Part shown: piece after piece, positions 1 to 8,813 of the stretch
Numbering within the stretch: the first letter of the stretch is position 1
Layout: each line of letters begins with the position of its first letter
DNA from: Planctomycetaceae bacterium
Lineage (GTDB): Bacteria > Planctomycetota > Planctomycetia > Planctomycetales > Planctomycetaceae
Length of the DNA: 54,094 nucleotides
Direction of reading: 5' to 3'
NCBI GenBank assembly: GCA_020426325.1
Contig: JAGQQG010000037.1
Coordinates: 1-54,094, forward strand
The notes under the pieces: model-generated
What the model was told of the DNA's origin: nothing
The model's input: only the letters and a program-made list of their open reading frames with translations
The model's database searches: none
Made by a program: the position numbers and the translations under genes

Positions 1-94
1 GTCGAAAGTCGTGTTCTCGTGAGTTGAAGAAAGGTGGCGTATCCTGTTGATGATTTCAGACTTCAAAGGCCCGGAGCGGGCACAAGGATACGCC

Positions 95-334
95 ATGAGA
101 CAGACTACGACAGCCACTCACGCAGCACCAGTCGACGAAGCTGTCGACGCTGAGGTGCTGGAGTTTCGTGCGAATTTCGAGGCGAGCAGTCCCCTCGATG
201 AGTTGGTTCGCGAGGGAGCAAGACGGATGTTGCAGGCGGCCATTGATGCGGAAGTCGACGAGTTCATCACACAGCATGCGGATCGTCGGGACGAGCAGAT
301 GGGATGCCTCAAAAAGTTGTACCACGTCTTCTGA
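95..334 (+). pseudogene. IS256-family transposase, N-terminal fragment
   Basis: The first ~65 codons from ATG 95 resemble the N-terminus of IS256/Mutator-type transposases: a segment with LDELVREGARRMLQAAIDAE followed by VDEFITQHADRRDEQ. In intact members this leads into the conserved arginine-rich and DDE catalytic parts. Here similarity ends near base 300, and the last ~11 codons come from the end of the adjacent IS3 element. Nothing resembling the rest of an IS256 transposase follows on the far side of that element, so the gene is a remnant cut by insertion plus deletion. It has no catalytic residues and cannot act as a transposase. The family call rests on recognition of the N-terminal motif only. 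Confidence 0.65.
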
Positions 335-361
335 AGATCGGATTGGGTAAGCTCAGTTGTC

Positions 362-1252
362 CTAGTGGAACGGAGGAGACGGCTGAGGCGTAGCCGAAGT
401 CGTCTCCGGAGTGGAATCAGGACAACGGGCCGCGAACACCGCCGGGGGCACGTACCCCAGCGAACTGTGTGGTCTCATGTGGTTGTAATCATCTTTCCAA
501 GGCCCGGTGAGCCTCCGTGCCGTCGTCAGGCTCTCGAACTCCTCCATCGCCAGGAACTCATCGCGAAAGCGACTGTGGAAGCTCTCCGCGTAGCCGTTCT
601 CCCAGGGAGCGCCCGGTTCAATCTACAAAGTCTCGACGTCAACACGGTCCAGCCAGCGACGAAGAGCCGTCGCGATAAACGACGGCCCATTGTCACTGCG
701 GATGCATCCTGGCACGCCTCTCATCGCGAACAACTCCGCCAGCGTGTCGACCACATCCTCGCTCGTGATGCTCCTGTCCACTTTCAATGTCAGACACTCC
801 CGCATGTACTCGTCCACGATCGACAGCCACTTCAATGCACTGCCGCTCATCGTCCGATCGAACACGAAATCCCAGCACCAGACATGATCCTTCTGCTCTG
901 CCTTGAGGAGAAAACAACTGTTCTGACTGGTCCCCAAACGCCTGCGTTTTCGCTTCTGCTGAGGCACTTTCAGCCCTTCCCGACGCCACAAGCGATAGAC
1001 TCTCGTGTCACTCGCCTGCCAGCCTTCGGCCCTGAGCAGCTGACCGATCCGACGGTAGCCGAACCGAGGCCGCTGCTTCGCCAACTGCAACATCCGCTTC
1101 GTCAGAGCCGCCTCATCATCCCGAGGCGATGGCTCATAGCGCTGCGTGCTGCGTGGCTGATCAACCACCTCACACGCTCGACGCTCCGAGACCTCGAACT
1201 CTTCCTGCAAATGCTGCACGGCTGTCTGCTTTCGAGAAGGGCCCGCGTTCAT
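362..1252 (-). pseudogene. IS3 transposase orfB, interrupted by an in-frame amber codon
   Basis: This encodes the DDE integrase-type catalytic subunit of an IS3 element. The start overlaps the orfA stop (ATGA), the usual coupling. Residues 1-209 contain the N-terminal helical region with a SERRAC motif, the first catalytic Asp (CWDFV, about residue 128) and the second (SDNGP, residue 187). A TAG at 623-625 then stops the frame. The same frame continues with IEPGAPWENGYAESF and a normal rve C-terminus (NHMRPHSSLGY) to a stop at 362. Counting the TAG as one residue, the catalytic Glu lies exactly 35 residues after the second Asp, the DD(35)E spacing of IS3. The TAG replaces a Tyr codon usual in this motif. 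The truncated product would lack the catalytic Glu. Confidence 0.85.
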
Positions 1253-1557
1253 GCGCGGGCAAGTGCTGCCCGACAGTTTCCCTCCGAGACATACTTCAGC
1301 ATCTTGATGTCCAACGCCTGGTCAGCCACGATCTCCTTCAGCCGTTTGTTCTCCTCTTCAAGCTCCTTGAGCCGTTTGGCCTCCTCGGCCTTCATGCCAC
1401 CGAACTGCTTTCGCCAGCGATTGTACGTCGCCTCACTCACCTCCAAGGACTGCAAGACAGCTGCCTCATCCTTGCCTGCGTACAACATCGCATCCGCATC
1501 ACGCAGCTTCCGGACAATCTGCTCCGGCGTATGCCGGCTTCGTCGTCTCGTCGTCAT
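1249..1557 (-). CDS. IS3 transposase orfA, helix-turn-helix subunit
   Basis: This 102-residue protein is the DNA-binding subunit of IS3 transposases. Residues 8-50 form the HTH_Tnp_1 region (HTPEQIVRKLRDADAM, then EVSEATYNRWRKQFGG). Residues 55-85 form a leucine-zipper-like coiled coil (KRLKELEEENKRLKEIVADQ) typical of OrfA multimerisation. It ends LARA and its stop overlaps the orfB ATG by four bases. In IS407-type elements a frameshift fusing OrfA and OrfB makes the active transposase. The frame is intact, but its partner orfB is interrupted. Confidence 0.88.
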   Translation of the reverse strand: MTTRRRSRHTPEQIVRKLRDADAMLYAGKDEAAVLQSLEVSEATYNRWRKQFGGMKAEEAKRLKELEEENKRLKEIVADQALDIKMLKYVSEGNCRAALARA

Positions 1558-1627
1558 CTCAAGGTCTCCTTCTGCCCGAATCGGGCGACAAGACCTTCAT
1601 AACCGATGGATCAGTTTTTCAAAGGCA

Positions 1628-2012
1628 GACCAGGACGTTGATGAACGAGTTGTCCGCCCAGTCTGTGAGTACCGCTGGGACCGATCACGCTTCACGGCCC
1701 CAGCGTGACGGAGAAACGACTGGGGCCATGTTGCGTCACCAGCAATCGCTGCAGTTCAACGGATCACGGACTGCTCATACTCCCATCTCCACTTGCGCCT
1801 TGCCACCCGTCGCAGTGAACTGTCAATGAGGTCGGCAATCATCGGGGCTTCAACCAGAGCCTTGACATGCGGAAACCGTCGACGGCATGCTCATCATACT
1901 GCGCGATGTGAGGATGACACCCGGCGTTTTCTGAATTCCAATTCACAGGACGCAACCGGGTAATTGGAATCGTTTGCCAACAAGTAAGCATTTCAGTGAA
2001 AAGTGATATACG
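1628..2012. other. Intergenic region right of the IS3 element
   Basis: No convincing gene is seen in these 385 bases. A hairpin with an 8-bp perfect stem (ggccccag/ctggggcc, 1696-1703 and 1720-1727) is present without a following T-run, so it is not a clear terminator. The sequence does not continue the IS256 fragment found left of the IS element. Confidence 0.4.
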
Positions 2013-2375
2013 ATGATTAAATTTGTAATGTGCCTGACGCGACACCCCAACTTGACTCGCGACGAGTTCCGGGACTATTGGATGAACAAGCATGGCCCTT
2101 TCTTCACGAAGAATGCGGCCGTGATTGGTGCCAGAAAGTATGTCCAGTCGCATACGCTGGACTCTCAACTCAACCAAGGTCTCAGGGAATCGAGAGGCAT
2201 GATGGCTGAATTTGACGGCGTTGCAGAGGTTTGGTTCGACTCGGAAGACGCGCTGATCCAAGGGATGAGTTCACCCGAAGGGCAGGAGTTGGCGGGGGCC
2301 TTGCTTGAAGACGAAAGCAAGTTCGTTGATCACTCCAAATCTTCCGCGTTCATCGTTGAGGAGCACGAACTGTAA
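2013..2375 (+). CDS. EthD-domain protein (dimeric alpha-beta barrel)
   Basis: This 120-residue protein has the pattern of the EthD family (PF07110): an N-terminal strand IKFVMCLTRHPNLTRDEFRD, then YWMNKHGPFF, a central strand with RKYVQSHTLD, and GVAEVWFDSEDAL near residue 70. Family members are small ferredoxin-like-fold proteins. Some help cytochrome P450 degradation of ethyl tert-butyl ether, and most have no known substrate. There is no signal peptide, so it is probably cytoplasmic. It stands alone between mobile DNA and a convergent porin gene, so context gives no function. The start codon is the only ATG before the first strand. Confidence 0.8.
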   Translation: MIKFVMCLTRHPNLTRDEFRDYWMNKHGPFFTKNAAVIGARKYVQSHTLDSQLNQGLRESRGMMAEFDGVAEVWFDSEDALIQGMSSPEGQELAGALLEDESKFVDHSKSSAFIVEEHEL

Positions 2376-2586
2376 ACCGATGGCGAAGAATGTCGTAAAC
2401 CGGAGCGGCGAGGTCAGGCGGACTTGAAATGGACAATCTTTCGTCACAGCCCGGTTAGGGTTGTCGTTAGCGTTGGACATCCAGCCACGTATGGCCAGCT
2501 CACACCGACCGCGAATGGAAATGTGCTTCCATGAAACCTCGTTGGCCGGCACAGCCGGGCCCCGTTTCTTGGAGAGGCGTGACCGT

Positions 2587-4134
2587 TCAGAACTCGATGG
2601 CGAGGCGGGTGCCGGCGATGAGGTAGGTGCCGCTGGTGTAGCCGCCGATGGGGCCTCGGTCGTGGATGCTGCCGTAGATCAGGTTGAACTGCAGCTTGGC
2701 GTATTCGTTGAAGAACCAGTTGAGGGCGAGTGTCCCCGAGTGGCCGATGCCGCCGGTGATGTCGTTGTCCGTCAGGTCGATGTACGAGTAGCGCAGTCCG
2801 AGTTGCCAGGCCCCCCAGCCTTGACCGCACTCTGCACAGTCTCGGTCGACGCAGAAGACGTTGCGACGGGGTTTGAGTCGGCCAATCGTGCCCGTCTGAC
2901 GGTTATAGGGAATGTGCTCGCCGGTGAGCATCCAGGCTGCGTAGATGTACCCGCCGTGGAAGAATAGATTGCTGTCGCCGATGGAGCCTCGCTGTGTCCA
3001 GTTGGTCTCATACTCAGCAGTGATCTGCAAGGGACCAGAGTTGAACATGCTCTCAAGGCCGAATGTCTCGAAGGCTTGACTCCCGATAATGTTGCCCGTG
3101 TCGAACCAGCGGGAGACTGTACGTGCCTCAGGTCGGGAGCGATATCGGGCCACATCGACGTCCGAAGCCTGCATGTTGTTCGGGTTGGCGTCGGGAAATC
3201 CGATCATCCCGGAGACGCCCCAATGCCAGTAGTCGCAGCCGTCTGTGCATTCCTCATACCACGGACTGCCAAACAGTCTCGCATTCAAACTGGTCTGACC
3301 CTGGTCACCGCGATACTGACCGGTGGTGGTAATGTCTTCCAGCAGGAAGACGCCATAACTCCAGCCGAGTGATTCATCGTCCGCATACCCTTGCATCATG
3401 ATTCCGGGCCGACGATTGCTGTCATTGAAGGCATCCTGCGCGAACGGTCTTTCGAGGAAGACGTTGTTCTTGCTGCTGTTAAGCTGATCTAATCCCAACG
3501 GCCTTTTCTGGTTTCCGATGATCAATGTCTGGTTGAACGGGAGTTCGCCAAAACCGATGTAGACGTCCTTGAATTCGGGCGTCTGAGGGTTGTTGAAGTC
3601 GATGTGCATCCGCCAGAGCATGCTTTCGAGGACGGTCCCCTGCATCTCCAGGCGGACACGTCGAAACGCAAACAGGTCTTCGGGGTCGGTCCCATAGTTG
3701 GCTAGGGCAGGATTGGAATGCTCGAAGAAGCCGATGCCGGCACTGGCTCTGGGAAAGGTCCAGTAATCTCCATGGATGCGGCCGTGGATCTGATAGGTGG
3801 GCTTGCAGTCTGCTTCGGCCTGCTTCTGTTTTGAATCGGCTTGTTGCTTGCTCCAGGCGTCTTCGATCTCCTTCAGCCGCTTGTCGAGGGCATCAAAATT
3901 CGGTTCATCTGCTTTCTTTGTGTCTGCAGATTCCTCCAGCTCAAAAAAGGCGAGTCCGGAGTCGAGCGCGGCTGAGTTCGCACCGGGAGCGTCTGCACTC
4001 GGATCGCCTGCTGCGCACCAATGAGAAGCGGCAACAGCGACAATCGAGAACAGGATGAACAATCGAACTGTTGACAGAGCGCGCAAGTCGAACCTCTGGT
4101 CACAGCGATGCTCCCCGTTCGCAGGGGAGATCAT
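2587..4134 (-). CDS. OprP-type outer-membrane porin
   Basis: This ~515-residue secreted protein matches the phosphate-selective porin O/P family (PF07396). The N-terminus has a hydrophobic segment (VRLFILFSIVAVAASHW) serving as a signal peptide, preceded by ~20 polar residues. A short heptad-like coiled coil follows near residues 85-110 (LDKRLKEIEDAWSKQQ). Next comes YQIHGRIHGDYW, a typical first barrel strand, and many alternating aromatic strands ending in a C-terminal Phe (GTRLAIEF) as expected for barrel assembly. It probably forms a trimeric channel in the outer membrane; phosphate selectivity cannot be claimed from sequence. Start ATG 4134 was preferred over the TTG one codon upstream; gagaagag lies just upstream. 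Confidence 0.85.
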   Translation of the reverse strand: MISPANGEHRCDQRFDLRALSTVRLFILFSIVAVAASHWCAAGDPSADAPGANSAALDSGLAFFELEESADTKKADEPNFDALDKRLKEIEDAWSKQQADSKQKQAEADCKPTYQIHGRIHGDYWTFPRASAGIGFFEHSNPALANYGTDPEDLFAFRRVRLEMQGTVLESMLWRMHIDFNNPQTPEFKDVYIGFGELPFNQTLIIGNQKRPLGLDQLNSSKNNVFLERPFAQDAFNDSNRRPGIMMQGYADDESLGWSYGVFLLEDITTTGQYRGDQGQTSLNARLFGSPWYEECTDGCDYWHWGVSGMIGFPDANPNNMQASDVDVARYRSRPEARTVSRWFDTGNIIGSQAFETFGLESMFNSGPLQITAEYETNWTQRGSIGDSNLFFHGGYIYAAWMLTGEHIPYNRQTGTIGRLKPRRNVFCVDRDCAECGQGWGAWQLGLRYSYIDLTDNDITGGIGHSGTLALNWFFNEYAKLQFNLIYGSIHDRGPIGGYTSGTYLIAGTRLAIEF

Positions 4135-4261
4135 CAACTCTTCTCATCGACCATTCAGGTCACAGCGATCAGGCAAACTGCGCAAGATTTGTTGCTGCGG
4201 CAGTTCCTGCCGAAATACTTTGTCCTGAGGCCGGTTCACACCAGACGTTGTGCTTCAGTTA

Positions 4262-5251
4262 TCAGGGGGATTGGTGTGCCCATGTGATGTACTCGTGTCG
4301 ACAATCATCCGGGCTGACGAATTTCTTCCAGACCAGTCGCCCGCGGAAGCCATATTCGCGTCCCGACTCGACCTTGTGGATGACGTACTGAAAGTCCCAA
4401 GCGGGCCGTTTCTGTTTGTCGTTCACTTTGAATTTGTACAGACTCAGCCGCATCTCATCCTCGGCTGAGTGCGTGCGGTCGAACATGAGGATGAGTGTCA
4501 TGTCGTGTTCGGCCAAGCCGTAGTAGAACGGCTCGGTGAAGCGGGGCCAGTCGTAGGTCCATGTGTTGAGCCGAAACGTCACGTCGTCATCGTAGCGGAG
4601 TAGCGATGCGTCAAGATGACGATAGTTGCCCCCTGTATTCCAGTCGGGATGACCCGGTGGTGCATCGGCACGGATCCATGTCTCCTCTCCCCCTTCGGCC
4701 GCCACGCCGGGAAAGTGCAGGGACACGTCGCGAACCTCGTGCATATAGTTGGCGAAGAACATGAGGGCCCACCCACGATCACCAAACAGCGAGGCGTCCT
4801 CAGGAGTACAGCGGAACTCGAAGTCAATGTAGTGAGGCTCGACCACCGTATAGGTCAACGTGCTCGCCATCCGCCAGGGACTGTCTTCAGCACGCCGTTC
4901 CAGTCTGACGGAGCGGCCATCGGGCAACCGGGACAACGCATATCTGCCACGACGAGGCGTGAACTTGTTGTGATCGCTTTCGTGGCCCGAGATGATGTGC
5001 TCGAAGTTCAGCCCGGCCGACGATCCACGACCGTCCGGATCGTACGCATCGAATTCCGGTGCATCTTTGACGTTGAACAGCGACTGCACGCCACTTAGGA
5101 CACCGGGCGACTGCGAGTTGTCCTGAAACTGGATCGACAGATCTCCGACGTCGATCTGCAAGGATTTGACCGGATCGTCCGACTGGATGAACGTCGTGGG
5201 GACAAGCACGACGGCCCACAAGATCTGTCGTCGCAGAGAGAAGGACTTCAT
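4262..5251 (-). CDS. Secreted protein of unknown function
   Basis: I do not recognise a named family. The 329-residue product starts at ATG 5251, preceded by aggtgg, and opens with a signal peptide (MKSFSLRRQILWAVVLVPTT). The body is rich in Tyr, Trp, Asp and Phe with alternating polar and hydrophobic strands (HYIDFEFRCTPED, MTLILMFDRTHS), suggesting a beta-sandwich. It resembles a class of planctomycete secreted proteins that look like carbohydrate-binding or lyase-related sandwiches, but no catalytic motif can be assigned. It lies ~125 bases upstream of the porin gene in the same direction, so co-transcription is possible. Confidence 0.65.
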   Translation of the reverse strand: MKSFSLRRQILWAVVLVPTTFIQSDDPVKSLQIDVGDLSIQFQDNSQSPGVLSGVQSLFNVKDAPEFDAYDPDGRGSSAGLNFEHIISGHESDHNKFTPRRGRYALSRLPDGRSVRLERRAEDSPWRMASTLTYTVVEPHYIDFEFRCTPEDASLFGDRGWALMFFANYMHEVRDVSLHFPGVAAEGGEETWIRADAPPGHPDWNTGGNYRHLDASLLRYDDDVTFRLNTWTYDWPRFTEPFYYGLAEHDMTLILMFDRTHSAEDEMRLSLYKFKVNDKQKRPAWDFQYVIHKVESGREYGFRGRLVWKKFVSPDDCRHEYITWAHQSP

Positions 5252-5541
5252 GTCTGCCACCTGAGTCAGTGTAGCTGGATGTTCACTGGGAAAGGCTACC
5301 CGAACTTCGCATCATTCTGCGAACCATTGGAGTACTTTGGGACTGCCGGCCTCTTGCATCGAACTCCGAAAGGGCAAGGGCGACCCAAATGTGTCCATTT
5401 GTGAACCATGCAGGTCGACTTTCACGTGCCTTTGTTGCTACTTGCAGCCCGTGAGGGGAGCCGTTATCCTTTTGGGCTTCCCGATTTGTACGAATTCCGA
5501 ACAGAAGATTCTGTTCGCCATCAGATTGCCCGGTGACGACG

Positions 5542-6177
5542 ATGAGTGACGACATCAAAATTGCGGCTGAAACACGTTCCAAGACCGGTTCGACAGACGC
5601 CCGACGTCTGCGTCGCAGTGGTCGGATTCCTGCCAATGTCTTTGGCCATCATGAGGAACCGGCAGCGGTTAGCATCGAGGCAGATGCTTTTCGGCCAGTC
5701 CTTACGACTGGACATAAGGTGGTCGACCTGCTGATTGGGGGAGCGTCACAGAAGGCACTGGTCCGTGAGGTTCAATGGGATACTTTCAGCAAGGAAGTTC
5801 AACACATTGACTTCCAGCGGGTCGATGCGACCGAGCGAATGGTCGTCGAGGTGCCCGTCGAATTGCGCGGTACGCCTCAGGGCGTTTTGGGCGGTGGGGT
5901 GGTTGATTTCCAACTTCACACTCTGGAAGTGGAGGCCACCGCGATCAATCTGCCAGAGAAGATCGAGATTCGAGTCAATCACCTGAATATTGGCGACAGC
6001 ATTCACGTTTCTGACATTACCAATCTGCCAGAGGGAGTCACAATGCAGACTCCTGGTGACTTGCTAGTCGTGCAGGTCAACGCGGCTGTTGAAGTGGCTG
6101 AGGCCGAGGAAACTGGTGAGGAAGCGATGACGCAGCCGGAACTCATCGGTCGTAAGCCGGAAACGGATGAGGAGTGA
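5542..6177 (+). CDS. rplY: 50S ribosomal protein L25/CTC family
   Basis: This is a two-domain L25 protein (about 211 residues) that binds 5S rRNA in the large subunit. Residues 1-95 form the L25 domain (ARRLRRSGRIPANVFG; VREVQWDTFSKEVQHIDFQR). Residues 96-190 form the CTC-type beta domain (VPVELRGTPQGVLGGGVVDF, then VNHLNIGDSIHVSDI). The tail is acidic. ATG 5542 is taken as the start; a GTG three codons upstream is possible and neither has a strong Shine-Dalgarno sequence. The gene leads the block with pth, a common pairing (rplY-pth) in bacteria. Confidence 0.95.
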   Translation: MSDDIKIAAETRSKTGSTDARRLRRSGRIPANVFGHHEEPAAVSIEADAFRPVLTTGHKVVDLLIGGASQKALVREVQWDTFSKEVQHIDFQRVDATERMVVEVPVELRGTPQGVLGGGVVDFQLHTLEVEATAINLPEKIEIRVNHLNIGDSIHVSDITNLPEGVTMQTPGDLLVVQVNAAVEVAEAEETGEEAMTQPELIGRKPETDEE

Positions 6178-6324
6178 TCCTCAGCGAAGGTTGCGAACCT
6201 GGAATTCTCTGCGGATTTCATTGACGTCTGGCCGCGTGTTGACAATCCAAAGTGACCTGCAGGGCGGGATCAAGCCGTTCGTGGCAGCTCACTTTCTGCG
6301 GTGATGAGACTGTGGTGAGACACG

Positions 6325-6960
6325 ATGAAGGTCGTTGTGGGACTTGGAAATCCGGGGCAAAAATACGTCGGGACGCGGCACAACGTCGGTTTCGATGTTC
6401 TCAGGATCCTGGCTGAGAAGTACCAGGCTGAGCCGTCTCGGACGAAGTTTGAATCTGAGTTGACAGAGGTCGTCCTGGGGAACGAGCGGGTTTTGCTTGT
6501 GGCCCCGCAGACGTTCATGAATCTCAGTGGTCGGGCCGTCCGTCAGGTGATGGACTTCTACAAACTGGAGCCATCGGAGTTGCTTTTGATTTGTGACGAT
6601 CTCAACCTCGAGAACGGTCGTCTGCGATTGCGAGCTTCCGGGACAGCCGGAGGTCAAAAAGGCTTGCAAAACACCATCGATCATCTGGGGACTCAGGATT
6701 TTGCCCGGCTGAGGATCGGCATTGGACGTCCTCCCGGACGGATGGATGCTGCGGCGTACGTCCTCCAACGGTTTTCGGCCAGTGATCGTGAGTCAATGGC
6801 CGTCACGGTTCAGCAGGCGGCTGATGCCGCGGTACAGTGGGCTCAACAGGGTATTCAGAGCACGATGAACACTGTGAATGCCGCTCCCGCACCGAAGACT
6901 CGCGGGACATCGTCTATCGGGAAGGCGGAAGAATCGAAGGATCCGGGCAATCCCCAGTGA
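6325..6960 (+). CDS. pth: Peptidyl-tRNA hydrolase
   Basis: Pth cleaves peptidyl-tRNA released from stalled ribosomes. The N-terminus KVVVGLGNPGQKYVGTRHNV carries the catalytic His at residue 19. TFMNLSG provides the conserved Asn and LICDDLNLENGRLRLR the conserved Asp. SGTAGGQKGLQ and RLRIGIGRPPGR complete the fold. The core ends near residue 185, and a ~25-residue Ala/Pro/Lys tail (NAAPAPKTRGTSS) has no known role. The start follows tgagacacg. An intrinsic terminator lies 60 bases after the stop, separating it from rpsF. Confidence 0.97.
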   Translation: MKVVVGLGNPGQKYVGTRHNVGFDVLRILAEKYQAEPSRTKFESELTEVVLGNERVLLVAPQTFMNLSGRAVRQVMDFYKLEPSELLLICDDLNLENGRLRLRASGTAGGQKGLQNTIDHLGTQDFARLRIGIGRPPGRMDAAAYVLQRFSASDRESMAVTVQQAADAAVQWAQQGIQSTMNTVNAAPAPKTRGTSSIGKAEESKDPGNPQ

Positions 6961-7020
6961 AATTGATTGCAATATCGCTGAGAATCGCTACAAATACCTG
7001 TTCGGCATTCTCCAACCATC

Positions 7021-7044
7021 GCCCTCCAGTTGAGGGCATTTTTT
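7021..7044 (+). terminator. Intrinsic terminator between pth and rpsF
   Basis: A perfect 6-bp stem (gccctc/gagggc) with the loop cagtt is followed by a and six T residues. This is a textbook rho-independent terminator or attenuator. It lies just before the rpsF ribosome-binding site, so rpsF should have its own signal or be controlled by read-through. Confidence 0.8.
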
Positions 7045-7069
7045 GAATTTAAGACCTTGGGAGTTCGTC

Positions 7070-7486
7070 TTGGCACAGCGGAATTATGAGTGCATGTTCG
7101 TGCTGAACAGTGGCAGGTTTGCCAGTGATCCATCGGGGGCAGAAAGCAATCTGATGGAGTTGTTTGACCGGGTCGGAGCACAGGTGGTCGCAAAGAGCCC
7201 CTGGCAGGACGGAAAGCTGGCCTATCCGATTGACGGACATCGCAAGGGGTTGCACTATCTGGCCTACTTCAAGATGGACGGCAGTCAGATGACCGAATTC
7301 ACTCGGCTCTGCAAGCTGAACGACCTGATCCTGCGTCAACTGGTGATCGAACATTCCGATACCCTGTTCGACGCGATGTCGGGAGCCTTGATTCAACATG
7401 GTCGCGGCGGCAGCGACGGTGCTGACGACGACGACGGAGCGGAGTCCTCGAATGAGGACGCCGAAGAGTCAGTCGCAGCGAACTGA
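7070..7486 (+). CDS. rpsF: 30S ribosomal protein S6
   Basis: S6 is a small-subunit platform protein that normally pairs with S18. The fold is clear: RNYECMFVLNSG at the N-terminus, LFDRVGAQVVAKSPWQDGKL, YPIDGHRKGLHYLAYF and LNDLILRQLVIEH. The last ~30 residues are an acidic, Asp/Glu-rich tail longer than in many S6 proteins. The start is TTG 7070, preceded at six bases by ttgggag. The upstream TTG 7043 lies in the T-run of the terminator and is unlikely. The gene begins the rpsF-ssb-rplI-dnaB block. Confidence 0.93.
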   Translation: MAQRNYECMFVLNSGRFASDPSGAESNLMELFDRVGAQVVAKSPWQDGKLAYPIDGHRKGLHYLAYFKMDGSQMTEFTRLCKLNDLILRQLVIEHSDTLFDAMSGALIQHGRGGSDGADDDDGAESSNEDAEESVAAN

Positions 7487-7590
7487 CCATTCACGGGCGG
7501 AGATTGAAGGAAACCGCAAGGAGTGTCATCCAGTCAACGGCAGGAGAAAGGGACTGAGCCTGACCGTCGGCACCATCAGGGACTCGTGCT

Positions 7591-8052
7591 ATGGCAAGTT
7601 TCAATAAGGTCATTCTGGTCGGCAATCTCACTCGGGATCCCGAAGTGAGGTACATCCCCAGCGGCATGGCTGTGGCGGAAATTGGCCTTGCTGTGAACAG
7701 GTCCTGGTTCGATAAGCAGAGCAACAGTCGCAAGGAGGAAACGACCTTCGTTGACATCACGCTCTGGGGGCGGACAGCAGAGATTGCTGGTGAGTATCTC
7801 TCAAAGGGACGTTCAGTCCTGATCGAGGGACACCTCAAAATGGACACTTGGCAGGATAAGGAGTCGGGCAAGAACCGCAGTAAGCTGAAAGTCGTCGGTG
7901 ACCAGATGACCATGCTTGGCGGCCGAGAGGGGGGTGGCGGAGGCGGAGGTGCTCCGAGTGGAGGACGTTCTGCTGCCAGCACTACTCAGTCGTCCGCGGA
8001 CTCGTTTTACGATGATTCACCTCCGGACGAGGGTTCCGACGTTCCTTTCTGA
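7591..8052 (+). CDS. ssb: Single-stranded DNA-binding protein
   Basis: SSB coats single-stranded DNA during replication and repair. Residues 1-110 form the OB fold ([60 protein letters not shown]). A flexible linker follows, with a run of glycines (near residues 112-120) and Ser-rich sequence. The tail ends in the acidic tip DEGSDVPF, the peptide that recruits partner proteins; Val replaces the usual Ile of DIPF. The neighbours are rpsF 104 bases upstream and rplI downstream. Confidence 0.97.
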   Translation: MASFNKVILVGNLTRDPEVRYIPSGMAVAEIGLAVNRSWFDKQSNSRKEETTFVDITLWGRTAEIAGEYLSKGRSVLIEGHLKMDTWQDKESGKNRSKLKVVGDQMTMLGGREGGGGGGGAPSGGRSAASTTQSSADSFYDDSPPDEGSDVPF

Positions 8053-8164
8053 TTTTTTGAAACAACTGCCCTGCATCAACTTCACCACGAAATCAACTTA
8101 GGATGAAATCTCGGCTGTTCACCCCTTCTGAATGCGGTGTCAGTCGACGGAGAGATCACACGAG

Positions 8165-8686
8165 ATGAGCACGCAACGCACACCCAGAAAACATGCCAAA
8201 CGAATCCGCTCAATCGACCGTCGAGGCGGGGTTGAGTTACTGCTGGCAGAAAACGTTCCTGCTGTAGGCAAACAGGGACAAATCGTTCGCGTGAAGCCCG
8301 GATTTGCTCGCAATTATCTGCTTCCTCAGGGGCTCGCGACGATTGCCACTGAAGAGAACAAGCTCATGGTCGAGAAGCACCGCGAGCGGCAGGCAGAGGT
8401 CGCTCGTGAGAAACTCAAAGCGGTGCAAAAGCTCGCCAAGGATCTCTCAAATTACAGTGCGACGATCGAAGCGAATGCCAACGACGAAGGTCACCTTTAC
8501 GGTTCGATCCTCGCGGGCGACATTAGTAAGGCCCTCAAATCGGGTGGTTATGACGTCACTCCGGATCAGGTGCGACTGGAAGGTCCGCTGAAGGAGTTGG
8601 GCATGTACACGATCAGACTGCAACTGCATGCAGAGGTCGAGTCAGAAGTGAAGGTCTGGGTTGTGCCGGTCGCACAACACTCCTGA
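8165..8686 (+). CDS. rplI: 50S ribosomal protein L9
   Basis: L9 is an elongated large-subunit protein with an N- and a C-terminal domain. Here VELLLAENVPAVGKQGQIVR and VKPGFARNYLLPQGLA form the N-domain. KHRERQAEVAREKLKAVQKL is the connecting helix, and HLYGSILAGDISKALKSGG begins the C-domain. The ~23 residues before the N-domain (STQRTPRKHAKRIRS...) are a basic extension not present in typical L9, where the strand begins at residue 1-2. ATG 8165 follows ggagagatcacacg. There is no rpsR between ssb and this gene. Confidence 0.94.
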   Translation: MSTQRTPRKHAKRIRSIDRRGGVELLLAENVPAVGKQGQIVRVKPGFARNYLLPQGLATIATEENKLMVEKHRERQAEVAREKLKAVQKLAKDLSNYSATIEANANDEGHLYGSILAGDISKALKSGGYDVTPDQVRLEGPLKELGMYTIRLQLHAEVESEVKVWVVPVAQHS

Positions 8687-8813
8687 GATTGAACTTGAGT
8701 TTCGGGACATTTTCAGAATCCCAGCGGCCAGTAGCCGGTGGGATTCGTTCGTCTCACCTGCTGAACGTGGGTGCATCGTTCAAATCACTTTGTTTCTGTG
8801 ACAGGTCGCACGG

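Larger units (their letters stand above)
305..1627 (-). mobile_element. IS3-family insertion sequence (IS407-like), about 1.3 kb
   Basis: The element is defined by adjacent orfA and orfB genes on the minus strand and by imperfect terminal inverted repeats. The left end reads tgcctcaaaaagttg and the right end, on the opposite strand, tgcctttgaaaaactg. Both repeats continue loosely for about 33 bases and end in tgaag. Length and gene order fit IS3. I could not find a clear target-site duplication in the flanks, which fits the deleted IS256 fragment on the left. The boundaries are inferred from the repeats and may be off by a few bases. The amber codon in orfB probably makes this copy non-autonomous. 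Confidence 0.75.

Noticed and set aside
365..1708. 447-codon plus-strand ORF across the IS3 element
   Set aside because: It is antisense to orfA and orfB and has the Arg/Ser-rich composition of a shadow frame; the minus-strand proteins have real family motifs.
7043..7069. Upstream TTG start for rpsF
   Set aside because: It lies in the T-run of the terminator; TTG 7070 has a Shine-Dalgarno match at the right distance.
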